DNA of 6,538 nt from an uncultured Eubacteriaceae bacterium (GCA_947630385.1 CANRHG010000108.1:1-6538); one strand, 5' to 3'. Shown: positions 1-6,538, counted from the stretch's first letter. Translations and numbers: made by a program. Notes: generated by a model not told the origin, from the letters alone.

Positions 1-1319
1 TCCATCGCGTCCCGGCTCGCGAAGTGGACGATCCGGCCGAAAACCTGGGCCGGGCAGTCGAGATTTAGACAGCGCGTGGCTGCCTCCCCTTCTATTCGAA
101 ACGTCTCCGAGCCACACACCGGGCAGTAGTGGGGCATCACAAAATCCGTCTCGTCCCCGCTTCGTTCTTTTATCACAGGCCGCACGACTTCCGGGATGAC
201 GTCCCCGGCTTTTCGGATCAGGACCGTATCGCCGACTTTGATGTCTTTTTGTTTGACGTAGTCTTCGTTGTGGAGCGTCGCCCGGCTGATGACGCTGCCG
301 GACAGCGGCGTCGGTTCGAGTTCCGCAACCGGTGTGAGTACCCCCGTGCGTCCGACCTGGACGGTGATGGCTTTGATGACGGTTTGTGCTTCCTGTGGGG
401 CAAACTTGTAGGCGATCGCCCAGCGCGGGCTCTTGGTCGTGTTGCCGAGTTCCTCGCGGATATCGAACTGGTTGACTTTTAGGACCATCCCGTCGATCTC
501 AAAGGGCAAGTTTTCCCTGATCCCGTGCTCGACCTCGTCGATGTAGATGATGATGTCGTCGATGTTGTCAAAGACCCGTATCGGGGTCGTCTTAAAGCCG
601 AGTTTGTCGAGGTACTCTATGGCCTCGCTGTGGGTCTTGATGTCGGGCAGCTCGCTTTCCAGGTTAAAGACAAAAATATCGAGCGGTCTAGAGGCCGTGA
701 TGGCCGTATCAAGGGTCCTGAGTGAGCCCGCGGCGGCGTTACGGGGATTGGCAAAAAGAGGCTGCGCGTTTTTTTCGCGCTCTTCGTTTAATTTCTCAAA
801 CGCTCCCTTGTGGATGAGCACTTCTCCCCGCACTTCAAGACTTACGTCCTCACTGAGTTTTAGAGGAATGGGCTTTATCGTCTTTAAATTGTCGGTGATG
901 ATCTCTCCGACCGCGCCGTCACCTCTGGTCGCGCCCCGGACAAACTTTCCGTCTTCGTAGAAGAGCACGACGGTTAACCCGTCGAACTTGTACTCGACGC
1001 AGTACTGGGCGTTCGGAAACTCCTTTTTGATCCTGCGGTCAAAATCCCTCAAGTCTTTGGCGTCAAAGGCGTTTGAAAGCGAAAGCTTCGGGGTCAAAAA
1101 TTCGTACTTTTCAAATCCTTCGAGCACCTTCCCGCCGACACGCTTTGTCGGGGAGTTATCGTCCGCAAACTCCGGATTTTCTTCTTCGAGCCTAATTAGC
1201 TCCTTCATGAGCTCGTCGTAGTCAAAGTCCGAGATCTGCGGGGCGTCTTCTTCGTAGTAGTGTTTGTTGGCTTCGTTGATCTCACGCCTTAACGTGTCGA
1301 TTCGTTCTTTTACGTTCAT
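1..1319 (-). CDS. ligA: NAD+-dependent DNA ligase LigA, N-terminal 439 codons (cut by window edge)
   Basis: LigA seals 5'-phosphate/3'-OH nicks in duplex DNA using NAD+, in replication and repair. The frame is open from ATG at 1319 to the left edge and begins MNVKERIDTL. Visible parts in order: the Ia domain that binds NMN (about 1-70, with HYYEEDAPQISDFDYDEL); the adenylation domain with nucleotidyl-acceptor lysine K111 in EYKFDG; the RGDG loop at 132-135; EVRGEV at 162-167; DGMVLKV at 276-282; the motif V lysine K305 in AIAYKF; the OB fold (about 318-395, VGRTGVLTPVAEL); and a Cys4 zinc finger (C399, C402, C417, C422). The helix-hairpin-helix and BRCT domains, roughly the last 230 residues of a usual 670, lie outside the window. 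Its ATG overlaps the helicase stop as ATGA, and no good ribosome site sits close upstream, so translation is probably coupled. Identity is secure. Confidence 0.97.
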   Translation of the reverse strand, partial: MNVKERIDTLRREINEANKHYYEEDAPQISDFDYDELMKELIRLEEENPEFADDNSPTKRVGGKVLEGFEKYEFLTPKLSLSNAFDAKDLRDFDRRIKKEFPNAQYCVEYKFDGLTVVLFYEDGKFVRGATRGDGAVGEIITDNLKTIKPIPLKLSEDVSLEVRGEVLIHKGAFEKLNEEREKNAQPLFANPRNAAAGSLRTLDTAITASRPLDIFVFNLESELPDIKTHSEAIEYLDKLGFKTTPIRVFDNIDDIIIYIDEVEHGIRENLPFEIDGMVLKVNQFDIREELGNTTKSPRWAIAYKFAPQEAQTVIKAITVQVGRTGVLTPVAELEPTPLSGSVISRATLHNEDYVKQKDIKVGDTVLIRKAGDVIPEVVRPVIKERSGDETDFVMPHYCPVCGSETFRIEGEAATRCLNLDCPAQVFGRIVHFASRDAM

Positions 1320-3493
1320 AGTTTAGTCAAATAAGAACCTTTCATGGTCTTGACCCCGTTTTCCGGAAAGACGACGACGGCCATATCTTTTTTCGAGCGG
1401 TACTGCGTGACGACTCCTTTTCCGAAATTTTTATGAAAGACGAGATCTCCGGTTTTAAGTCCGGCACTCCGCTTGTCCCCGACCTGTCCATTTTCTAATA
1501 GCATTTCTTTGTTAAAGCCCAGCCCCGAACGAAACGTCGGCCGTTTTTCCCCATCGCTGAGTCCGCCGAACCGGTCGTAGTTTTTGAATTCCACGAGTTC
1601 TTCCGGGAGCTCGTTGATAAAACGCGAAGGCTCACAGCTGTAGTAGTCCCTTCCGGCAAAACGGGTCTGGTACGAACACAAGTAAAGTTCTTCCATCGCC
1701 CGGGTGATCCCGACGTAGCACAGCCTTCGTTCTTCCTCTTCGTTGCCTTCACTGATACTCAGGCCCGAGGGAAAGACGTCTTCGACCATGCCCGTCATGA
1801 AAACGACCGGGTACTCGAGTCCTTTGGCGCTGTGAAGCGTCATCAGGCTTACCTGGCCTTCTTCGGACGTCTCGTCCGTCGAGGAGGTCAGGGCCGCGTG
1901 TTCCAAAAAGCCCGTAAGACCCGCCCCGGGGTGCTCGAGATCGAACTGTTCGGCCCCGGTGATGAGTTCTCGTATGTTATCCAGTCGCGACTGTCCGTTT
2001 TCGACCTTTTCCGAGGACAGATAGTCCGCGTAGCCGCTTTGCTCGAACAGGGTTTCAAGCCTACCCGTGATCGTATCGGAACTGTCTCTTGCCGTCTCAA
2101 TAATATTTCGAAATCTTTTAAATTTATTTTTTTGCGCGTTTGTCAGCGTAGGTACGTCTTCTAAGTTCTGTACGGTCTCGTACAGTCCCCAGCCCTTAAA
2201 CTCGGCAAACTCCCGCAGTTTCTCTATCGCGGCGGGACCTAACCCTCGCTTTGGTTGGTTGACGATACGCTCAAAAGCCACGTCGTCCTTGTTGGACTCG
2301 ATCAGGGCCAGGTAGGAGAGCATGTCTTTTACTTCGGCGCGTTGGTAGAAGTTTAGCGATCCGATCGTCTTGTAAGGGATCCCGGCGTTTACGAAGGCGT
2401 TTTCAATGCTCCTCGACTGGTAGTTGGCCCGGTAAAGCACCGCGAGGTCTCCGTAGCGGTAGCCGCGTGATAGGAGTTCGCTGACTTTATCGGCGATAAA
2501 ACTCGCTTCGGTGATCGGGCTTTCGGAGTCGATCACCTGGAGTTTGGCATCGCTCTCCCCGTTTTCGGTCCAGAGCTTTTTGTTGAGCCGGTTTTTGTTG
2601 TTTTTGATGACCGCGTTGGCGCAGTTTAAAATCGTCGACGTCGAGCGGTAGTTTTGCTCGAGCCGCACGATCTGCGCGTCCGGCCACTCGTAGGTAAAGT
2701 TTAGGATGTTCTCGACCTGCGCTCCGCGCCAGCCGTAGATCGACTGGTCTTCGTCCCCACAGACGCAGACGTTGGCGTTTTTGGCCCCGATGAGTTTTAC
2801 AAACTCGTTTTGGGGGCGGTTCGTGTCCTGGAACTCGTCGACGAGAATATACTTAAACTTGTTTTGCAGATAGTTTCGGACTTCCTCATCGCTTCGAATA
2901 AGCCGGTTCGCGTTTAGGATCAAATCGTCGAAGTCCATCGAATCCGATCTCCTTAGCTCTTCATTATACCGGGCGTAAAGTTGGGCGGTGATGCGGCCCT
3001 CTTTTGATTTGGCTTCCTGCCTTAAATCGTCCGGGCTTTTTTTGTCGTTCTTGGCCCTTGAGATCTTAGAGATGATCTTAGCGGGGACGTATTCTTTGGG
3101 ATTTAGTTCCTGGTTCTTTATGATCGCCTTCATCAACTGTTTTTGGTCGGCCGCGTCTAAGATCTTAAAGCGCTTCGTATAGCCGAGCCGGTCGGCGAAC
3201 TGCCGCAGGATCCTCGCGCAGGCCGCGTGAAAGGTCGACATCCAGATGCGCTCGCTTCCGGCAATGCCCATGCCCGCGATGCGTTCTTTCATCTCGCCGG
3301 CCGCTTTGTTGGTAAAGGTTATCGCTAGGATCTGGTCTGGGTAGGCCAGCCTTTGCTCTAAGATGTAAGCGATCCTCGTGATGATCGTACGGGTCTTGCC
3401 GCTACCGGCTCCCGCAAGTATTAAAAGCGGCCCATCCGTCGTCTGGACCGCTTTTTGTTGTTGTGTATTTAAACCTTCTAAAAGTTGTGTCAT
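1316..3493 (-). CDS. pcrA: ATP-dependent 3'-5' DNA helicase, PcrA/UvrD family (SF1A)
   Basis: This 725-residue protein has the usual length and the complete motif set of PcrA: Q-motif LNTQQQKAV (8-16), Walker A AGAGSGKT (27-34), motif Ia ITFTNKAAGEM (58-68), Walker B/motif II LVDEFQDTN (217-225), motif III GDEDQSIYGWRGA (246-258), motif IV LEQNYRST (278-285), motif V LMTLHSAKGLEYPVVF (550-565) and motif VI YVGITRA (593-599). After a linker (about 640-680), the last 45 residues (GDLVFHKNFGKGVV onward) match the small Tudor-like C-terminal domain which in Bacillus-type PcrA contacts RNA polymerase (family knowledge). PcrA works in the cytoplasm in nucleotide excision repair, removal of recombinase or transcription complexes, and plasmid rolling-circle replication. 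The ATG overlaps the kinase stop and its own TGA overlaps the ligA ATG. PcrA is preferred over RecB-like or Rep relatives because of the C-terminal domain and the ligA neighbour. Confidence 0.97.
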   Translation of the reverse strand: MTQLLEGLNTQQQKAVQTTDGPLLILAGAGSGKTRTIITRIAYILEQRLAYPDQILAITFTNKAAGEMKERIAGMGIAGSERIWMSTFHAACARILRQFADRLGYTKRFKILDAADQKQLMKAIIKNQELNPKEYVPAKIISKISRAKNDKKSPDDLRQEAKSKEGRITAQLYARYNEELRRSDSMDFDDLILNANRLIRSDEEVRNYLQNKFKYILVDEFQDTNRPQNEFVKLIGAKNANVCVCGDEDQSIYGWRGAQVENILNFTYEWPDAQIVRLEQNYRSTSTILNCANAVIKNNKNRLNKKLWTENGESDAKLQVIDSESPITEASFIADKVSELLSRGYRYGDLAVLYRANYQSRSIENAFVNAGIPYKTIGSLNFYQRAEVKDMLSYLALIESNKDDVAFERIVNQPKRGLGPAAIEKLREFAEFKGWGLYETVQNLEDVPTLTNAQKNKFKRFRNIIETARDSSDTITGRLETLFEQSGYADYLSSEKVENGQSRLDNIRELITGAEQFDLEHPGAGLTGFLEHAALTSSTDETSEEGQVSLMTLHSAKGLEYPVVFMTGMVEDVFPSGLSISEGNEEEERRLCYVGITRAMEELYLCSYQTRFAGRDYYSCEPSRFINELPEELVEFKNYDRFGGLSDGEKRPTFRSGLGFNKEMLLENGQVGDKRSAGLKTGDLVFHKNFGKGVVTQYRSKKDMAVVVFPENGVKTMKGSYLTKL

Positions 3494-4746
3494 TTTTTGT
3501 ATATCCGTTTAAACGTTAGGGTAAAACTCGAGCCTTCTCCGGGTTCGCTCTTTAGCTTGATGCCCGCTTTGTGCTCGTTTAAGATGTAGCGCGCGATTGC
3601 CAGGCCGAGTCCCGTCCCGCTCTTGTCCCGGGTCTGTCCGGCCCGGTAGAAACGTTCGTAGATGCGCTCGTAATCCTCTTTGGCGATCCCAACGCCGGTA
3701 TCGTCGATTATAACACGCACGCTGTCGGTATCGCTCAAAAGTTTTACCGAAACGCTGCCGCTGTCGGTATATTTGATGGCGTTGTCGATAAAGACCGTCA
3801 GGGCCTCTTCGATGCGTTTGGCGTCCGCGAAGACGTACTGTTCGGCCGCGTCGATGTTTACAAAAAAATCGAGGTTTTTCTGCCTTGCCAGAGGCTCGAG
3901 TTTTTCGGTCACGCCCAAAACGAGGTAGGAAAGATCCACCGGCTCGAAGTCCGAGACGGTCTCGCCCGCGTCGGCTTTGGCCAAAAACAGGAGATCCTCG
4001 ACGACGCGCTTGATCTTTTTGGTCTCGTCGTACGCGTTTGAGATCCACGGTCCGTTATCGGTTCCCGCCGCTTCGAGGTTGGCCAGGACGACCGCGACGG
4101 GCGTTCTGAGTTCGTGCGAAGCGTCGGCCAGGAAATTTCGTTGTTGTTCGTAGCTTTTTTTGACCGGCTCGAGGGCTTTTCTGGCCAGGAGATTGCCGAG
4201 AAAGACCGAAATGATAAGCCCCGTGATAATCACGGCTATAACGATAAGGAGCGGCTCTTCTAAGAGGTAGCGCTGCGAGGACATGTTCTTTGTGAGCATG
4301 ACCGTCGTAAGTTTTCCCCCGGAGACGAAGCCGTTCGTACATACCTTAAAACTTTCGGTGCCCCGGTCAAAATCCGTGATCTCGGCGGTGTCGTTATTGG
4401 TCGCATAAAATTTTTTGACGAGGAAGCTTGCCGTCTCGTCATCGAGCACGCTCTCGTCGCTCTTTAAGACGAGCTGCGCCTTACTGTCCCAGACCCTATA
4501 ATCCGTCGCGTTGTCCGACAGGCCGTTTAAGAGGTTTTCAAGCTCCGGGCTTTGTAGGTCGCTTTCCGAAAGCTCGTAGGCGTTGGCGAGCTGGGTCGTG
4601 GAGATCTTGAGCGTATCGTTGTTTTCGCGCTCGAGATTCAAGGTGATCGCGACCAGTAAAATCACAGCCGTAAGCACCGAAAGCCCGGCCAGCACCAACG
4701 TGTAGGTAAGCGTCAGTCGCCTTCTTAGTTTTCCAAAGGTCTCCAT
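3490..4746 (-). CDS. Membrane sensor histidine kinase (HisKA / HATPase_c)
   Basis: This is a 418-residue inner-membrane kinase that should autophosphorylate on histidine and pass the phosphate to the regulator encoded just upstream. Layout: short cytoplasmic N-terminus with basic residues (KLRRR), transmembrane helix 1 at about 13-37, an extracytoplasmic sensor region at 38-164, transmembrane helix 2 at about 165-187, then a short juxtamembrane helix with no obvious full HAMP domain. The H-box ADASHELRTP places the phosphorylated histidine at H211, with E212 and T215 giving the HExxT pattern of bifunctional kinase/phosphatases. The ATP-binding domain has the N-box DNAIKYT (N322), G1 DDTGVGI (D349), the F-box region ERFYRA and G2 GTGLGLAI (377-384). 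All catalytic residues are present. The sensor segment (YRVWDSKAQLVLKSDE) may be a PAS-like fold, but the ligand is unknown. AAAGGA lies only 3 bases before the ATG, inside the regulator gene. Confidence 0.96.
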   Translation of the reverse strand: METFGKLRRRLTLTYTLVLAGLSVLTAVILLVAITLNLERENNDTLKISTTQLANAYELSESDLQSPELENLLNGLSDNATDYRVWDSKAQLVLKSDESVLDDETASFLVKKFYATNNDTAEITDFDRGTESFKVCTNGFVSGGKLTTVMLTKNMSSQRYLLEEPLLIVIAVIITGLIISVFLGNLLARKALEPVKKSYEQQRNFLADASHELRTPVAVVLANLEAAGTDNGPWISNAYDETKKIKRVVEDLLFLAKADAGETVSDFEPVDLSYLVLGVTEKLEPLARQKNLDFFVNIDAAEQYVFADAKRIEEALTVFIDNAIKYTDSGSVSVKLLSDTDSVRVIIDDTGVGIAKEDYERIYERFYRAGQTRDKSGTGLGLAIARYILNEHKAGIKLKSEPGEGSSFTLTFKRIYKK

Positions 4747-5393
4747 TATTCCTTTGCGAGCAGGTAGCCTTTGTTACGGATCGTACGGATGCGGTAGCCC
4801 GAGCCCTTGAGTTTATTTCTAAGATAGTGAATGTACAGTTCGACCGAATTTTCGCTGATCCCGCTCTGGCCTTTCCAGACTTCGCTAAGGATCCGCCCTT
4901 TCGAGCGCGGGTGGCCCTGGCTCTTTAGCAGGTACCTTAGGAGTTCTTCCTCCTTTTTGGTCAGCTCGATGTGGCGGTCCCCGACGATGAGCTCTAGGGT
5001 CTCGCTGTTGATCTCAAGATCGGTCCCACCGGTGGGGCGGGCGCGTCTCGTCAAAGCCCCGACCCGGGCGATCAGCTCGTCCGACTCAAAGGGTTTTACC
5101 AGGTAGTCGTCGGCACCGAGGTTTAGCCCGTCGACCTTGTCTCTTAGCGAGTCCTTGGCCGTGAGCATCAGCACGGGCACGTTTTTATGCTTTCTTAGCT
5201 CCTTGATAAACTCGAACCCGTCGATTCCCGGTAGCATTATATCGAGCACGATCACGTCGAAGTCCTCCTCCAGGGCTTTTTTTAGGCCATCGTCGCCCCG
5301 GTAACAGACGAAAGAGGTAAAACCGTTTTCTTCAAACAGGTGACCGAGCGCGTCGGCCAGTAGTTTTTCGTCTTCGACAAACAGGATCTTCAC
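4746..5393 (-). CDS. OmpR/PhoB-family two-component response regulator
   Basis: This 215-residue DNA-binding regulator is probably phosphorylated by the kinase that follows it. The receiver domain (1-118) has the acidic pair E7/D8, the phospho-acceptor D51 in VLDIMLPGIDG, T78 in MLTAKD, Y97 and the conserved K100 in LVKPF. The winged-helix output domain (about 125-213) has the sequence expected at the recognition helix (SENSVELYIHYLRNKL) and the C-terminal hairpin (IRTIRNKGYLL). The start is GTG at 5393, giving MKILFVEDE, the normal first strand of a receiver domain; no other start fits. Its GTG overlaps the upstream gene's TGA (GTGA), and its TAA overlaps the kinase ATG (TAATG). The overall type resembles CiaR/ArlR-like regulators, but the specific system cannot be named from sequence alone. 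Target promoters are unknown. Confidence 0.97.
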   Translation of the reverse strand: MKILFVEDEKLLADALGHLFEENGFTSFVCYRGDDGLKKALEEDFDVIVLDIMLPGIDGFEFIKELRKHKNVPVLMLTAKDSLRDKVDGLNLGADDYLVKPFESDELIARVGALTRRARPTGGTDLEINSETLELIVGDRHIELTKKEEELLRYLLKSQGHPRSKGRILSEVWKGQSGISENSVELYIHYLRNKLKGSGYRIRTIRNKGYLLAKE

Positions 5394-6352
5394 GTCTCTT
5401 CATCGCTTTCGTTAAAGCCCTGTATGGCCTTAAGGACCGTATCGAGGTCCGTGTCCATATCTTTTTCGTCGGTCGCGATGCTAAGTAAGAACGGATCGAC
5501 CTCGACCGGTTCTTTTTTCGGCACGTTGATCTCGATCACGCTGTCAAAGCTCTTTTTCTTCGGTACCTTTAGCGGGCTAAACTCGATCTGCGCTTTCTTT
5601 TCGGGATTGAGTTTATTAAAGATTCTTACCGTCTCGTCGTAGTGGTCTAAGAAGTCTACGCTCTCAAGTACCCCTTTTTCCATCAGATAGTAGATAAAAA
5701 GCCCCAGATAATAGGCTTTTTCCGGCTTGATCGCCTTCAAGTCCGAGTACTTTTTAAGCGCGCTCTCTAGGCTCTCCCCGGGCTCTACGATGTCCCCGGC
5801 AAGCCTGATAAACTCCCCGCTACAGGCCGAGCGTATTTCTTCGAGTAGGTTTTTATAGATAAGACCCCTGGCCACGGGAAGCTTTTTGATGTCGAGTTCT
5901 TTCGCGATCTGGGCCGATTGTTGTTCGAAGGTGTTGATCGCTTTAGGCGCGTAAAAGATCTTTTGGTCGCGGTTACCGGTCTTTTGCTCCCGCTGTGGGA
6001 TCAGGGATTCCATTAAAATATCGCTTTGTCGAAGCCCCCGCTCGACGGCGGCCCATTCGTCGTAAATACAAAACGGAAGATAACCGTAGCCGATAAAGAT
6101 CCTGCGGGTACGGTCGCGCAGTTCCTGGTCGCGGATCGCTTCCTGGTAGGATTCCTGTCTGCTCAATTCGTTTTCGTAGTATTCGAGCGCTTTTTTCTTA
6201 CGTGCTCCGTATTTTTTCGAAGGATCCAGCAAAACCTGGATTACATAAATCAGCACATTTCTGAATAAAAGGGATTCACGTTTGCCCGCTGCGTGTTGTC
6301 CGTATTTGACGGAATCGATTTTGCTGATGAAGCGGGCGACTTCATCGTCCAT
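5390..6352 (-). CDS. Uncharacterised cytoplasmic protein, first gene of the operon
   Basis: I do not recognise this family. From ATG 6352 the product is 320 residues, without a signal peptide or convincing membrane helix. The first two thirds are charged and look helical, with basic/acidic stretches such as KKYGARKKKALEYYENEL and RDQELRDRTRR, then an aromatic patch GYGYLPFCIYDEWAA. The C-terminal 60 or so residues look like a flexible tail: two similar segments starting VPKKKSFD and VPKKEPVE, then the acidic stretch TDEKDMDTDLDTVL and the end NESDEET. The frame is also open upstream to TTG 6439 (349 residues). ATG 6352 is chosen because it leaves room for promoters and keeps a palindrome out of the gene. 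Against this, hydrophobic spacing typical of a helix continues through about 10 codons before it (YFEDFFSTII), and neither start has a good Shine-Dalgarno site. The stop overlaps the regulator's GTG, so a role linked to the sensor pair is possible but unproven. Confidence 0.85.
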   Translation of the reverse strand: MDDEVARFISKIDSVKYGQHAAGKRESLLFRNVLIYVIQVLLDPSKKYGARKKKALEYYENELSRQESYQEAIRDQELRDRTRRIFIGYGYLPFCIYDEWAAVERGLRQSDILMESLIPQREQKTGNRDQKIFYAPKAINTFEQQSAQIAKELDIKKLPVARGLIYKNLLEEIRSACSGEFIRLAGDIVEPGESLESALKKYSDLKAIKPEKAYYLGLFIYYLMEKGVLESVDFLDHYDETVRIFNKLNPEKKAQIEFSPLKVPKKKSFDSVIEINVPKKEPVEVDPFLLSIATDEKDMDTDLDTVLKAIQGFNESDEET

Positions 6353-6393
6353 ACGGATGATGGTGGAAAAGAAATCCTCGAAATAACTTTGCT

Positions 6394-6422
6394 TCCATAC
6401 AGGGCCTTGTGCCCTGTATGGA
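6394..6422. repeat. Perfect 12-bp inverted repeat, 5-base loop, between divergent starts
   Basis: The arms at 6394-6405 (TCCATACAGGGC) and 6411-6422 (GCCCTGTATGGA) pair perfectly around CTTGT. The centre, 6408, is 56 bases from ATG 6352 and 51 bases from ATG 6459. It could be an operator shared by both genes, bound by a dimeric regulator. It could also act as an RNA hairpin: on the + strand it is followed by TTTGTTGT, which is U-rich like a weak intrinsic terminator or attenuator, whereas on the - strand no T-run follows. The repeat is directly visible; its role is inferred. Confidence 0.8.
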
Positions 6423-6443
6423 TTTGTTGTATCCAGCAACGGG

Positions 6444-6449
6444 AAAGGA
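6444..6449 (+). promoter_or_regulatory. Shine-Dalgarno site for the + strand gene at 6459
   Basis: AAAGGA lies 9 bases before ATG 6459, a normal spacing for a Bacillota-type ribosome site. It supports the divergent gene as real and helps explain why the - strand complement just upstream of TTG 6439 is pyrimidine-rich and lacks its own ribosome site. Confidence 0.6.
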
Positions 6450-6458
6450 CTGCATTCT

Positions 6459-6538
6459 ATGGCAAAGAAAACACAAAACTATCTGCTTTTTGTTCCGGTC
6501 AGAAACAAAAAATTCCCCTTTCACGACCGGGAAAACGG
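6459..6538 (+). CDS. Start of divergent gene, possibly a small PqqD-like protein (cut by window edge)
   Basis: Only 26 codons are visible: MAKKTQNYLLFVPVRN, then KKFPFHDREN. The ATG at 6459 follows a well-spaced AAAGGA. The opening resembles my recollection of small standalone PqqD-family proteins in Bacillota, which often begin with lysines, NYL, a hydrophobic residue, P and [RK]N, then an aromatic residue and an acidic-N-G turn. PqqD-type domains bind precursor peptides and present them to radical-SAM enzymes in RiPP maturation (family knowledge); standalone members in Bacillota are poorly understood. The rest of the domain is outside the window, so the family call is tentative, although a coding start here is fairly well supported. 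It is divergent from the operon, and the 12-bp palindrome lies between the two starts. Confidence 0.5.
   Translation, partial: MAKKTQNYLLFVPVRNKKFPFHDREN

Noticed and set aside
129..1221. Several open frames on the + strand (129-482, 525-725, 547-960, 988-1221)
   Set aside because: They lie antisense to ligA, whose - strand frame is continuous with K111, the RGDG loop and the zinc-finger cysteines all present. The + translations show no family features.
2097..2134. AT-rich patch in pcrA
   Set aside because: It is explained by the lysine/phenylalanine/asparagine-rich stretch KNKFKRFRNII of the helicase; no promoter pair or origin-like repeats seen.
1832..2315. + strand open frames inside the helicase gene
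   Set aside because: They are antisense to an intact PcrA with every helicase motif; the peptides are low in recognisable features.
3707..3716. Extended -10 like TGTTATAAT on the - strand inside the kinase gene, pointing at pcrA
   Set aside because: It encodes the conserved VIID before the G1 box and has no -35 match at 16-18 bases. TATAAT also appears at 2963-2968 and 5236-5241 on the same strand, close to the number expected by chance in 6.5 kb.
3509..4048. 179-codon - strand frame overlapping the kinase gene
   Set aside because: It is an alternate frame of the kinase ATP-binding region, arginine-rich with no domain, while the kinase frame is complete.
1316..5393. Alternative genetic code (TGA as tryptophan)
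   Set aside because: TGA stops of three genes coincide with overlapping starts of the next genes, and tryptophans in conserved motifs use TGG.
6407..6435. TTGTGC / 17 bases / TATCCA as a + strand promoter
   Set aside because: Only 6 of 12 bases match the consensus; spacing is good, but the match is not above chance.
6454..6459. TAGAAT on the - strand as a -10 for the operon
   Set aside because: It matches 5 of 6 bases, but no -35 hexamer is found at 16-18 bases upstream and it overlaps the + gene's ATG; too weak to annotate.
6342..6524. 60-codon - strand frame beginning with GTG at 6524
   Set aside because: It overlaps the + gene start, crosses the palindrome and lacks a domain or coding look; it is only relevant as the frame containing ATG 6398.
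6495..6530. CCGGTC ... GACCGG inverted repeat with a 24-base gap
   Set aside because: Six-base arms with a long gap are common by chance, and the region is coding for the + gene.

Overview
The window holds the front of one compact leftward (- strand) operon and, at the far right edge, the first 80 bases of a divergent + strand gene. In transcription order the operon is: an uncharacterised protein of about 320 residues, an OmpR/PhoB-type response regulator, a membrane histidine kinase, a PcrA/UvrD-type DNA helicase, and an NAD+-dependent DNA ligase (LigA) cut off by the left edge of the window. The ligase has no stop inside the window; its frame was read directly from the reverse complement.

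The organism is most likely a member of the Bacillota (Firmicutes) or a close relative. The pcrA-ligA pair, the PcrA-style C-terminal domain on the helicase and a standalone PqqD-like start on the other strand all fit this. The class cannot be fixed from the sequence. The code is standard: TGA ends three genes exactly where the next one starts, so it is not read as tryptophan. Base composition looks near 50% G+C by eye (not computed).

All four junctions in the operon overlap: GTGA (4 bases), TAATG (1 base), ATGA (4 bases) and ATGA (4 bases). This predicts one transcript with coupled translation. A two-component system would therefore be made together with two genome-maintenance enzymes. PcrA removes obstacles and unwinds DNA in repair and replication, LigA seals nicks, and the sensor pair responds to an unknown extracytoplasmic signal. 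Whether the regulator controls its own operon cannot be seen here.

The least ordinary part is the right end, about 6353-6538. Two divergent starts (ATG at 6352 on - and ATG at 6459 on +) flank a perfect 12-bp inverted repeat with a 5-base loop, centred almost midway between them. The + gene has a good Shine-Dalgarno site, and its first 26 residues resemble the start of small PqqD-family proteins. The exact start of the uncharacterised - strand gene is unclear and interacts with this palindrome. There is no gene-free stretch over 300 bases, and I see no tRNA, rRNA, CRISPR array or mobile element.
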